DNA from: Physcomitrium patens
Lineage: Eukaryota; Streptophyta; Bryopsida; Funariales; Funariaceae
Reading direction: 5' to 3'
DNA: 64,000 bases
Assembly (NCBI RefSeq): GCF_000002425.4
Contig: NC_037258.1
Coordinates: 2,215,964 to 2,279,963 of the forward strand
Both the position numbers and the translations under genes were made by a program. Each line of letters begins with the position of its first letter. Position 1 is the first letter of the stretch. Positions 1 to 11,040 of this stretch are shown in pieces. The notes below the pieces were generated by a model. It saw only the letters and a program-made list of their open reading frames with translations, had not been told where the DNA came from and searched no databases.

Positions 1-797
1 TGACTCTGCGTGATTGCCCACTCACAATAGTTTATGAAATAGAAATAATGTAATAATATTTTATAAAATTTAGATCAACTAACTTCATAATGTTGATTAC
101 TTCTTTAAAAAGAATTAAAAAAAAATTCTAAATAATTATATTAGTTGCTCCAAATTTTTATTGCTAAACATATCTTAGATTTTATATGCATTCTTTGATT
201 GTGCTAATGATGAACAAATATTCCTATTAGATATATCTTTTAATATATATATGTTTTAAAATCTACTTATAAATTTATTATAAAAAAAAACTGTTTCTTA
301 GATCATAATGACTTATAATCTTGACATTCTAAATATTATTAATGCAATATTCTATACATCCTTGCGTGATTTGTCAATTAATTATTTTTTAAATATTTAA
401 TAGTAGTATGGTGCATACTAAATTTAAGTTGTAATTTATAATCCTCAAAGTGCCTAACTTTGGTAAATAATAACTACATCTCATGTAATAAACTAATAAG
501 TGTAATATGACACTTAATTGGATGGCACCTTAGCAAAAGGTGCGCACATCATGTTAAATTTTTAGTAGATGTTTTAATCTTATATTACTATTTAAACTAT
601 GTGTAGATTAATAATTTATATTAAATATATATAAATAGTAATAATTTTAAATATTACACCTCAACTATAATACTAGATGCAACACAATTTCAAAAAAATA
701 ATAGAAAATTAGATTCTAATCTCTTAAACCAAAGTCAATTTTGAAGCAAAAATACGAATCTTCTTATAAATCTATATAAGCTTTAATATGCTATAAA
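1..797. other. AT-rich stretch, no gene seen
   Basis: This stretch is strongly AT-rich, with stops in all frames and no recognisable gene, RNA or transposon protein. It flanks the LTR that begins at about 798. Confidence 0.6.
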
Positions 798-1361
798 TAT
801 TAAAGATAAGAACTTAATAAAGGCAAATAAAGATATGAGAATTTTTTCAAGAAAAGATAACAAAATAGAAATAAGAAAGTATATATATTCAAAAAAAACT
901 AGAATGGCTATTGTCAAAAGACAAGAAAATTAAAGATCCTTGAAACTAGATTAAAAGCAAGAAAAGAATTGACAAGAGTGAAAAATATTTTACTTTTGCC
1001 TCCATACATATTATCTAATTAAGAGCTATATGGTACTATTCTATAAGACTTCTAATACATGTTCAATTTGCAAAACATGTTCAATTTGCAAAACATGTAT
1101 CTTAACTTGTAAGGCAAATTTTCTATATGTGCATCATAAGGTTAGCTTGTACCATAAGCTACCAATACATATAATACATGGTAAAGTTTTTAGCCAAATC
1201 TTCAACCTATCAATTATCTTTAAATATGCAAACAAGTAAAATTGCATCTATATAGCTTTTAGGAAGTTTTTTTTATAAAATATTATAAAATTAAGCTATT
1301 TTTATGTACTTCTATCTATTTGTATTATCTAGGTAATTATTGAAATAAATATGTATGTTTA
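798..1361 (-). repeat. 3' LTR of chromovirus A
   Basis: About 564 bp that match, as reverse complement, the LTRs of elements C and F (shared blocks around the 'atgtggcccacatgt', 'tagctcttagtta' and 'cactcttgtcaatt' segments). On the minus strand it starts with TGT near 1361 and ends in TTAATA near 798. It contains AATTGACAAGAGT on the plus strand (967-979), the same 13 bases found just after the 5' LTR of element C. An 18-bp unit is tandemly duplicated at 1058-1093. Boundaries are by alignment to sister copies and good to a few bases. Confidence 0.7.
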
Positions 1362-2430
1362 AAACATTATTTTTTCTTCTAGAAACAAGTTCCATAAAGA
1401 GCAGTAATCACATGTTGATGAAGTTCAATATGTAACAAATTATATTTGCTACATACTCTGATCTTTACTTCCTTTGAATCTAATAAATAGGTTCTCTCAG
1501 CCACCAATAATATCCTATTTTAGGAAAAAAAGACAACTTTGTTATTTGATCATTATTGATGCCTTTGTAACTTCCTTTAAATAAAACATATGTAATACTA
1601 TCACGAGTTATTTCTACTGCCAATAAAATCACCAAACATTAAAAGCTCATCCTAAAGTCATGATACCAAACATATTTTATCTTCCCATTTATCCAAAAAA
1701 GAGCATATTGTTCTTAAGTGTCTTTGTCTTTATTATGTCATCTTAAAGACTGTGACAATTATAATATTTTGTCCAATAAGTTAATAAACTATAGCTCTTA
1801 AGTTGAATCTACTTGTTGTTGGTTCTCCATCTTGTTAATGCCATTAATACAAAAAAATCAAAATAAAAGATAAAAGATGGGATACAATCTTCATTGAACA
1901 TCCTTGCTTTTATAGCAAAGATTTGCTTGACTCTTCATCTTGGTTTTAAAGATGTTGTTGATAAAAAGTATTTACAAGATTCTTTGTTAGCTCCCATGTA
2001 CATTCACTAATATTATATCTACTCCAATAAATAAGCTATTTCAATCTAAGTTATTAATACCTTAACTCTAAGATTTCTTCTACCTCAAAATTTTGATTAT
2101 TATTTACATTTATAAGAAGTAGTGGCATTTGTCTTTATTCTAAAATATTCACTATCATATATGGCTCAAAAAAAGAGATGTGAAATCAATGATGGATCTT
2201 CATAGACTTTGATAGATGTAATTTATAAGCAATTGGATTGATTTATTCATAAATAAAAAATGATCAAAGTTTATGATAATCTAACTTATTACAAAGACAA
2301 ATAGTCTTGATATTATAATAAAATAATTATAGATTATTGTTAAAATAAAATTAAGGTTATTTTTTATAATAAGCATCTACATTGGTCTTTTGTTATTCTT
2401 GAGCTTCTTTTAATTGTTTCTTCATTATTG
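1362..2430 (-). mobile_element. Ty3 chromovirus A, 3' internal part (integrase end and chromodomain, decayed)
   Basis: This reads parallel to the better-preserved chromovirus F (46126-47725). The minus strand between about 2040 and 2200 gives a broken version of the integrase C-terminus and chromodomain: pieces resembling HISFFEPY, then an acidic stretch leading to FEVEEILE. Many stops and frame changes make it a pseudogene. It stops abruptly at 2430, where the LTR of element B begins. The missing rest of the element resumes at 20796, so A is one element split by an 18-kb insertion. Confidence 0.7.
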
Positions 2431-2623
2431 TATCCACCTTGAATCTCTATAGAATTGGATATATATCCTAAAAGTCAATATCCTCAAAGCTTAGACAATC
2501 TATCTAGGATAACAACCTCTTATTTTAAATATATTAGCATTATATTCTTACTTTCTTACAAGAAAAACTAATTTCCTTCCAAATAACTATAATGTACTTA
2601 AATTAAGTGCATTATGACACTTA
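2431..2623 (-). repeat. 3' LTR of element B
   Basis: About 193 bp, alignable with gaps to 20586-20795: shared blocks include 'tcaaagctta', 'atatattagcattatat' and 'acttaaattaagtgca'-like text. The purine-rich minus-strand tract next to it fits the polypurine tract that primes plus-strand DNA synthesis in LTR elements. Confidence 0.6.
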
Positions 2624-2699
2624 CTTCCTCCAAACCTATATATATTTTAATAATATAAAAGAATTAGACTACAATATCTCTATCATCAAAATTAAAGTT

Positions 2700-3240
2700 A
2701 TTATCAACCATATTATTTTTGAATCACTGATCAAAATGTTGAAGCACAAAAGCTTCTAAATCTTCTATATAATTCATTCCATTGTATTTCTTAAAGATTT
2801 TAATTTACTTTCTTGCAATTCTAATCTTTAATGGTATACCATCCAATTCTTAAAGAAAATAAGTTGCATTATCATGTACTTCAACTATCATATAGGAATC
2901 AAATCATTGCCATGGAAACTTAAAAAGAGTATAATGTTGGTGTACCAAACTACTATCATAAAGTAAAACTCAATCACCCTCTTTAATTAACTTAGGTGCT
3001 AATTAATAAGTTTTTATCAAACCTCTCTTTGTTGTTTAAACTTGCAGCCTTAAGCCTCTCCATAGCAACTTGATGATCCTTTCACAATCTCCTTAATTGA
3101 TAAATTTGAAGCTCTCATAATCTCTCCTTGTCAATGCCATCATATTTCAAAAGCATGTCTAAAAACTTTTCTTTTTCTAGCTTGGTCAAAAAGTCACCCT
3201 CTTTAATCTTTAATTTGCCCAAAGACTCTTTGATAAACTT
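2700..3240 (-). pseudogene. Ty3-type integrase C-terminal remnant of element B
   Basis: Read on the minus strand with frame changes, this gives the hallmark end of a Ty3 integrase: a GDWVLLYDS-like strand, then WFDSYMIVEVHDNATYF, then LDGIPLKIRI. This is the pattern of the region that follows the catalytic core in many plant Ty3 elements (the xGDxVLLYDS, GPYxVxxxxDNGxxxL block). It lies directly upstream, in minus orientation, of the polypurine tract and 3' LTR of B, as expected for a pol 3' end. Several stops and frameshifts interrupt it. Confidence 0.6.
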
Positions 3241-6176
3241 ATAATTAATTCATTTTGACTCCTTCAATCTCGACTTTATATTGACTTGTTTGATATGCTC
3301 CTTGGTATCTTGAAGCAATTGAGTTGCCATAGGCTTCACCTTCTTGGCCATGGTCTTATATTCAATATACATCATAACTTCTTACAATACCACATAAACA
3401 TTAATTATTCTAAGTTTCCTTGAATATCCTAAATTTTTTTCATATAATTACCTTAAATGAAGCTCTATATTAATATTAGCTCTACTTTCATCTATATGTA
3501 AAGTCAATTCTTCTAAAACCTTCATATAATCATATCAAATTCTATTTTTTTAATAACATTCAAAATGCACTCATTACTTAAAATCACATCCAATTTTTTA
3601 ATATATTTTTTTTTTATATATTTCTTCATCCAATCTCAATACATATGATCCAAATCTCCAATCTTTTGAAATTCCAAAATCTCCAAAGTTATCACATCTA
3701 AAAACCCACATTTTAAGCTATTTATATTCAAGAATATATAGATAGAAGACTCACTTGCATCCTTGTACCTCCATACTATACGGATATTCCTTATAAATTT
3801 GAAAAATACTCATTGGTCTTCAAAGAAGCTTTTTTCAATTGGTCTCTATTTTATTCATGATCCAGTCTCATCATGAAAAATTGCACTAGCTTTTACTATC
3901 ATAGTTTTTAATCTTTGTATGATGAGAGCCATCATCTAAAACCTTAGTCTCCATCTTCATAGCCATGATGTAAGGTTGTTCTAAATTCATTGGATTAGTA
4001 GCGAAATTTTGTACAAAGAAGTTTTTTTCTACCTCCATATCCTCAATTCTTGTCTTAAATATTAAACATGTCTCATACAAATCACGTCATCAATTGTTGA
4101 CTACCTTCAATATCCATCTATGATTAATATCAATGAATCACTTACTCATGTCATAAATCCTTTTTAATACAATATTGATCTCTAATTCATAATCAAGAAG
4201 TGCTAAGTTATTCTCTTTGAAGTCTCTAAGTCTTATTTGAGCCTCTATCGTAGTCCTATCCTAAAAAAGATGTATAAATTGAACATTCATCTTCTTATCT
4301 TCAAACTTCTTATGAAAAACATAATTATATATATTTATCTTACTTATTTCTATTCCATACTCTACTTCTTTGTCTTTTTGTGTTCTTTCTTGATCTTTGT
4401 TTCTATCATGACTTTAAGTAGTTACCTCTTTCTTTTTAAGTGGCATCTCCTCAAACATAGATACATAAAGCTGATAGAAGACTTGTCCTATCTTTTGGTC
4501 ATATTCTTTGATCAAGTAGAACTAAAATGGCTTTATTATAATTGCTTCCACCATAATTTACCTCTTCATCTTGATAACATCAATAATAAGCTCATAAAAG
4601 TCTTTCTTTGCTATGTCAAGTACCTTCTTTAAGGTGAATTCAATTTTTGAATCAAGAATCCTTTCTTTAAAATTTTCTTCATATCAATGGAGCTTTCAAT
4701 ATCCAATTGAAGCTTATATGAAGGGCCTTTATCTTTAGGCTTATTTGAATCTTCCTTCTCTTTGTTTTTTATTCTACCTTCTTAAGCTCTAACTCCACTT
4801 CTTTATTGAAATGAAAATATTATTTGAGCTTATGGATAGTAAGGTCCTTCTTGTCTTTCAGTAGACTTCTTAATTCTTGGTAGCCTCTCCTTATTAGAAG
4901 GCTCAATCACATCTTCTTGAAAGGATTTAGTACACTTTTCTTCCACAATAGCATCTTTGTCTTCTAAATCCTTACAGCCATTTAAGAATGCTTTGATGCT
5001 AGTACATTCCAACTTATTGTCTTCCTTATGGCTTTTGTCCTTTTAAACATAGTATCACTTGATAGTCTCAAGATAGCCACCATATTCTTAATTTCTACCT
5101 CAATAAAATAAGACTTAGCTTCTTTTGCATGCAATCTATTTTTTCTTCTTACAAAGTCTTCTATAAGCTTCTTCATATCTCTTCTTCCAAAATTGAGCTC
5201 CAAAAATTTCTTATAGTGGTGAGTTTCACTCTATATTCTTTAAACAAGATAACTCTTTTTTCAAGTCTTCATCATAGTTGAAGCAATCTTTCCTCTAATA
5301 TTCAGGACTATTACGATACATGCACTTCTTAATAAATTTCTTTGATCCCTCCAATGCATACAAAGAGATAGCTCTTTGGATCTTCTTTGATTTACTTATT
5401 TTTACTTTCAATTCTTTCATGTATTTAAGAAACTCCTCAAAGATATCTTCAGAGAGAGTCTTACATGTCTCTTAGATTGGAGTAGATGTCACTAAACTTA
5501 ATGGAGTGATTGGCATCATAGGTACTAGAGCTTTATGCTTCAAAGTCTCTCTTCTTACCTTCACTTATTATTACTTGGTCATCAATAGTATCACATCCTC
5601 TACTCTCTTCTAATCATTAATTAAACCTTACTTAGAAGACTTATCATTTAAGAACATAAAGAATAAATTCTTTAATGCTTCATTTTCTACTTACAAAAAG
5701 AACTCGATTTTTCTTGCATCTAATAATTTTTTTTCTAAAGATGAGAGTTGAAAGAATTTTCTCTCAAAATCCCTAAGCAACTTGTTGAAGAGCTATATAC
5801 TTCCTTGGTTGTTTCTCAACCTACTCTAAAAATGACTTCTCGATGACTCTATTAAAATCTTCATCTCTCAATCTTTCCTCAAACTTATTCCAAGCCTCTA
5901 AATTTTTCTATATAAATATATATATATATTTTTTTAGATTCAAAAATACATGTAAATTCAAAATTAAGAATTTAACAAGATTCAAGAACTTAATGTTTAT
6001 CCATCTCTCCTACATGTGCTCAAAAAAACTTTATGATATTTCTCCCATAAAACCTCTTATGGTTATTGATCATGCCTTGCAATTCTTTTGTTAACTTTTT
6101 TTTGACTTGCTTGTATCTTGTGTTATTTTTCTATAAATACATTCAAATCCAAGAACAAATCATTGGCATTTTCTTC
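3241..6176 (-). other. Interior of element B: degenerate, Lys/Glu-rich minus-strand reading
   Basis: Short open stretches on the minus strand (for example 4982-5203 and 4830-5012, and a broken one across 4237-4632) encode strongly charged Lys/Glu-rich peptides. I do not recognise a reverse transcriptase or Gag motif here. They could be decayed gag-like coding sequence of element B or unrelated filler. The plus-strand open frame at 4237-4632 looks like the antisense of this charged reading. Confidence 0.35.
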
Positions 6177-6181
6177 CCTAA

Positions 6182-6635
6182 TATCATAGACATATACATA
6201 TAAGTCAATAATTACTTGAATAAATAGATAGAAGTAAGTAGAAGTAGGTCAAAATAAGTTAATTCTATAATATCTTCTATAGAAGCTTCCTACAAGCTTT
6301 ATAGATACTGCTTTGACTTTATAAGTATCTATAATTGATTTTTTAGGTTAAAAAAGTAATCAACAAGTTAGCCATGTGCCACACATGTTGCTAGCTTGAA
6401 GACCAAGCTAATTATGTGGCCCACATGTAGAAAAACTTGCCTTATAAGTCAAAGCATGTGTCATACAAATTCAACACATATTGGAGGTCCTATAAATCAT
6501 CACCACATAGCTCTTAGTTAGATAGTATATATAGAGATAAGAGTGAAGCCCTCTTCACTCTTGTCAATTTCTTTCTTGCTTCTAGTCTAATTTCAAGAGT
6601 ATCAAGTTTTCTTGTCTTTTGACAATAAGCATTCT

Positions 6636-6687
<52 letters not shown>

Positions 6688-6774
6688 CGTACTTTCTTAT
6701 TCCTATTTTTTAACCCTTTCTTGGATACGGATTTCATTGATTTAGGCATCATCTTTTAGTTCTTATCCTTGATA
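6182..6774 (+). repeat. 5' LTR of chromovirus C
   Basis: 593 bp beginning TATCATAGACA and ending CTTGATA. The end is fixed by the 3' LTR, which ends TTTGATA followed by the target duplication. It contains a TATATATA box (6526-6533), a perfect 10-bp hairpin (6539-6562) and a 44-base poly-T run (6638-6681) that is only a few bases long in the 3' LTR. The LTR ends in TA rather than the usual CA. Confidence 0.8.
6526..6533 (+). promoter_or_regulatory. TATA box of the chromovirus C LTR
   Basis: TATATATA lies in the middle of the LTR. About 31 bp downstream is a pyrimidine-purine step (C6556/A6557), a reasonable transcription start. The 3' LTR keeps a related box near 17129. Confidence 0.5.
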
Positions 6775-6787
6775 AATTGACAAGAGT
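6775..6787 (+). promoter_or_regulatory. Putative self-primer binding site of chromovirus C
   Basis: AATTGACAAGAGT starts at the first base after the 5' LTR. Its exact reverse complement ACTCTTGTCAATT is at 6557-6569 in the same LTR, at the predicted 5' end of the transcript. In the sister element F the corresponding 13 bases after the 5' LTR (minus strand, 52071 downwards) match this site at 10 of 13 positions. No TGG-starting tRNA complement abuts the LTR. Self-priming through such pairing is established for Tf1 of fission yeast; its use here is inference. Confidence 0.6.
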
Positions 6788-6980
6788 ACACTTATAATAT
6801 CAGAGCTTTGTTTTGATTTAATTAATAGTGGATTATCCCTTTCTCATCATAAGACATAAGCATATTAGAAGTTGTAGATTGCTCTCTTCTAATTTGATGT
6901 TATTCTTAGTATTTTCTTTGTCCTCAAGTCTTTTCTTGTACTTGTCTTGAGTAGTATTAGATATTTTTTTTACTGTTATT

Positions 6981-7910
6981 ATGGTAGACCTTATTGAAAT
7001 GAAGAATGCAATGGCACAAATGCAAGAACAATTGAGTGAATTGATGCTTGTGATGCATCAACTTAGTTTACGACTACAAGGATCAACAAGAATGAGAAGA
7101 AGTGAGGATATAGAGATGATTAGAGTTGCTTCAACATATGCACCAAATCATGTCACTCCACCCATGATGGAATATTGTTTAAGTATTAGAGAACCAAGAG
7201 TTGCTTTGTCCAATAAGTTTGATGGTACAAGATCTAAATTTTAAGGATTTATCAATCAAATACAACTTGTGATTGAACTTCAACCTCAATGCTATCCAAT
7301 TTCTAAGTTCACAAATTAGATTCATTGGTACACTTCTTTCAAGTTTAGTATTATTATGGTTTTCATCTTTTCTTGAATGACAAGATCCAATATTGGATAA
7401 TTTGGAGGCATTTTTGACAAAATTTTGGTCCATGTATGGAGAACATGATACAACTTGTATTGTAACTAATAAGATCTATATTTTGTGATAAGGCAATCGA
7501 TCTATAATGTTATAAGCTTCATAGCTTTGATAACTTGCAACTGATATTAAGTGGGATGATACTATAGTTCTCAGCTAATTTTTCTATGGATTACAATATG
7601 AAGTAAAGAAATTGATGCTCAACTTATCTGATCTTCAAATATTGAGTCAAGTAATTGACTTTGTTGTGAAGTGCCACAATCGACTTTTTGAATTTTGATT
7701 TGAGAGTCGCATAAGTAAGCCTCAATATTACTACAATTCAATGGCAACACCAACATCTCTTCAACACATACATTCAAAAGTAGAGGATATGCAAATTGAT
7801 GTGATACGTTTTAAACCACTTACCAAATAAGAAAAAACTCGTTATTATCAAGAAGGATTGTGCTTATATTGTGGAGAATCTAAACATATTATTCAACATT
7901 ATCCAAAGAA
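6981..7910 (+). pseudogene. gag pseudogene of chromovirus C
   Basis: A start MVDLIEMKNAMAQMQEQL opens an 87-codon frame (6981-7244). After that, stops and frame changes interrupt Gag-like text up to a zinc knuckle at 7861-7902 that reads C-L-Y-C-G-E-S-K-H-I-I-Q-H-Y. The last cysteine of the expected CX2CX4HX4C is a tyrosine (TAT where TGT is expected, a G-to-A change). The order and the match to elements A and F support the call. No functional Gag is possible. Confidence 0.7.
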
Positions 7911-7994
7911 GCAAAAAAATCACAAAATGAGGAGCACATCTCTCAAAGAAGACAATGTATTGGAAAACAAATTTTTTCAGCTACAATAAGGACT

Positions 7995-8350
7995 GTGCGA
8001 CTGAAATCTTATACAAATTTTAATGAAGGTCCTATCCTCTCTTCAAAATCCTCTCCTTGTTTTATAATAGATATGCGTTTAGGACCTAATAATTATAAAG
8101 CCTCTGCCTTCATAGATTCAAGAGCCTCAGCTTATTTCTTAGACGTAGAATTTTTAAAAATCATAAAATACTGTTAATACGAAAAACCAAACTTGTTCAT
8201 GTAGAAGTTATAAATAATCGTCCATTGTCTTCTGGAGATATTATTCATGAAACACTTCCTATAGATGTAGCAATAAATGGTCATAATAGTTGCGTAATCT
8301 TTAATATAATTAGATTTCTTTCTAATTTAGTCATTTTAGGTTTATCATGA
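7995..8350 (+). pseudogene. Retropepsin remnant of chromovirus C
   Basis: The frame at 7995-8177 contains AFIDSRASAYFLD. This is the Ty3 aspartic protease active-site region, normally D-S-G-A; here the glycine codon reads arginine. Downstream text to about 8350, including a VILGLSW-like strand read with one stop, continues the protease fold. It sits between the zinc knuckle and reverse transcriptase as expected. Confidence 0.6.
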
Positions 8351-8715
8351 TTAGAAAAGTATAATCCTTACATAGATTGGATTTTTTGTATCCTTGATTT
8401 TTCTAAAAGCATAATTAAGAGTGAAATTAATCCAATAGAAAGTCATAAGTTTAATGCAATTAAACATATGTTTGTAGGTACAAGAACTTTTTTGCATGCT
8501 GCAAAAGAAGGATCACCTTGTATCATTTATCCCATACCTATTTCTACTGATGTGAAGACTTCAAGTGGCATTTCCAGCCAATATCATGAATTTCAAGATA
8601 TATTTGAGAAAAAGAATGTAAATACTCTTCAAAAACATCGTTCCTATAATTGTTCAATGGACCTTAAAGAAAGAGTACAACCACCATTTGGACCAACCTA
8701 TAGTTTATCATAAAA

Positions 8716-9464
8716 TGAATTGGTTGAATTCAAGGAACATATTAAAAAGAATCTAGCAAAGAATTTCATGTCATTTCAAATCACTAGTAGGAGCTCCAAT
8801 CTTATTTATGAAAAAAAAAGATATGTCATTGTAGATGTGTATTGATTATCAAGGACTCAATAAGATTACCATCAAGAATAGGTACCTTCTACCTTTGATA
8901 TTTGGACTTTTCAATCAATTGAATCAAGCAAAGATCTATACAAAAATAGACCTATGAGAAGCATACAATCTAGTACGCATTGAAAAAGGAGATGAATGGA
9001 AGACTGCGTTTCAAACTAGGTATGGATATTTTGAATACAACGTCATATCTTTTGGACTCATAAATGGACTGACAGCTTTTCAACATCTAATGAATGATAT
9101 TTTTTTAGAGTTTTTAGATAATTTTGTTATTTGTTATCTAGACGACATCTTGATCTATTCTAAGAACACAAATAAATATGAACTTCATGTTTGTCATGTA
9201 TTTTAATAATTAAGAGATGCGAAACTCTATGCCAAAATAGAAAAGTATATAGTCCATACTACTCAAGTCGACTTCTCAAGATACATCATTTCAAATGATG
9301 AACTTATGATGGATTCTAAGAAAGTTCAAACAATTATAGATTAAAAGATTCTAAAATTGGTAAAAGATGTCTAATACTTTTTGAACTTTACCAACTATTA
9401 TCAGATCTTCATCAAAGACTTTTCTCGAGTTGCAGCTCCACTTACACATTTGAATTACAAAGAT
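8716..9464 (+). pseudogene. Reverse transcriptase of chromovirus C, 5' part
   Basis: Ty3 RT blocks are recognisable across several frames: a degenerate VDYRxLN region near 8840, a FGL/F region near 9050, and the catalytic [11 protein letters not shown] at 9135-9167. Numerous stops and frameshifts are present. The copia element D interrupts it at 9469, and the pol text resumes at 14689. Confidence 0.75.
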
Positions 9465-9469
9465 AAAAC

Positions 9470-9828
9470 TGTTGGAGTAAAAGATAAAGATGTTGAGATA
9501 AATAGGTAATAGTAAAAGTAAAATAAGTTATCTTATAGAGAATATTCTCTTAGGTAAGTTGCTAATGGTCAAAGGCAACTAAGGACTAAGTGGCAGCTAG
9601 GATCTCGACAGACGGCTAGGTTTAGAGTCTCGAGAGGCGGTTAAGTTTAGGGACTCGAGTGGCGGCTAGTTATAGATGAATGTGGATGAAGTCTATACAT
9701 ATTAGATGTAAACTCTGATTATAAGTAATGGGTGTTGGAAGTAAGAGTCATCTCATTCCACACTTCTCTTATGTGCAACCTTGCTGATTTCTACTTACTT
9801 GTGTTATGCTTATAGTATTTCTTCAATA
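9470..9828 (+). repeat. 5' LTR of copia element D
   Basis: 359 bp, TGTTG at the start and CAATA at the end, identical in length to the 3' copy. Both copies end in TA. A short tandem repeat with a ~25-bp period built on 'cggctaggtttag...ctcgag' lies at about 9591-9666. Confidence 0.92.
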
Positions 9829-9842
9829 GGTTATGGGCCCAC
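9829..9842 (+). promoter_or_regulatory. Primer binding site of D: matches the initiator tRNA-Met anticodon arm
   Basis: GGTTATGGGCCCAC starts right after the 5' LTR. It is the reverse complement of the plant initiator tRNA-Met anticodon stem-loop (GTGGGCCCATAACC), not of the tRNA 3' end. Drosophila copia and yeast Ty5 are known to prime from such an internal cut of initiator tRNA-Met, so a half-tRNA primer is likely here. Confidence 0.8.
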
Positions 9843-10311
9843 TCACTCTCTGTTGTGCTATTCAAGTAAGTTGAAGTCATTTTCTCTTTGTTGCTTTTGT
9901 GTGGATTATATCTTATGGTATTTGTTGATGTTAGGTTTGTTGGTATAAAGAGGCTATTGGTATTAAACTTATACATCGCTAACATTGCTTTTTGGGTTCT
10001 TATCTCTTTGCTTTGTGAGATTAAGACTTTGTAGAAAGACCTTGATAGTGTCTTTTGAGTTGGTGAAGTTTCTTCATTATCCTTGAGTGTTTTGATGAGA
10101 AAGTGATTAAGACGAGTGATTGTGAGTTCCATGAGGGTGCAATTACTTGTAGAAAGCTTCACAAGTTGAATTGAAAGTGTTTTCAGTGAGATACCACTCT
10201 TTTGTTTATAACAGGGCATTCTGAGATTCTGCTAGTACAAACTTCGTTTGGTGACTTTAAGCTTTTAGAGACTCCTTCTCTCAATATTTTTTGATACACT
10301 CCTCCTTAGAC

Positions 10312-11040
10312 ATGGCTTCTAGTGAGGGTGAAGATTTGAGAGTGATTGAGAAGTTTAGAGGCAACAATTTCTACCATTGGAAGGTCAAAATGGAGCTTTT
10401 GTTGGCGTCTTTGGACCTTTGGGACATTGTAGATGAGAGTGAAGACCCTCCAAGCATAGATGCAAGCCCTAAGGACCACAAGGACTTCAAAAGACGTGAA
10501 AAGAAGGCTTTTGGCATGATTGCCATCAATTTGGATGAAGCCAACTTTTCTCACATTATCCATTGCAAAGGACCAACGGAAGCATGGAAGACACTTTGCA
10601 ACATATATGAGAGCAAAAACTTGTCCAACATCCTCTTCACAAGAAGGAAATTCTTCACTTGTAAGATGGAAGAAGGTGAAGACCTCATGGCACATGTTAA
10701 TAAGGTAAAGGCTCTTGCAAATCAACTCGCAATTATTGACAAGCCTTTAGAGGATGGTGATATTGTCATGACTCTCCTCATGAGTCTTCCCGAGTCCTAC
10801 AACTACCTCATTGTGGCATTGGAGTCTTTGAGGTTGAAAGAGCTTACAATGGACTATGTGACATCAAGACTTGCACATGAAGTAACTAAAAGGAAAGAGA
10901 AGGAGCATCAAAGTGAAGATTCAACTCTCTTCTCAAGACAAGGCAAAGGTACCTATTCCAACCAACGTAAAAATGTGAGAAGCAATGCAAGAACTTGCTT
11001 CATTTGTAGAAACCGGGTCATTTTGCACGAAATTGCTACA
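10312..11040 (+). pseudogene. Copia gag of element D (UBN2-type), frameshifted at the zinc knuckle
   Basis: The frame opens MASSEGEDLRVIEKFRGNNF and continues with FYHWKVKMELLLASLDLWD, the typical start of copia Gag (DUF4219/UBN2 family), which coats the element RNA. An alpha-helical, charged Gag body follows. The zinc knuckle starts C-F-I-C-R near 11000, then a one-base loss shifts the frame. In the shifted frame it continues PGHFARNC, completing CX2CX4HX4C. About 230 codons precede the break, a normal length for copia Gag. Confidence 0.85.

Noticed and set aside
4237-4632. 131-codon plus-strand frame with Leu/Ile/Phe/Tyr-rich, membrane-like protein
   Set aside because: It is antisense to a Lys/Glu-rich minus-strand reading of element B; AT-rich antisense of such sequence always looks hydrophobic.
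6795-6806. TAATATCAGAGC as a conventional initiator tRNA-Met primer site of chromovirus C
   Set aside because: It matches the standard site at nine bases but starts 20 bases after the LTR end, which is fixed by the target duplication. It is not conserved at the matching place in element F, whereas the 13 bases directly after the LTR are better conserved. It remains the main rival to self-priming.
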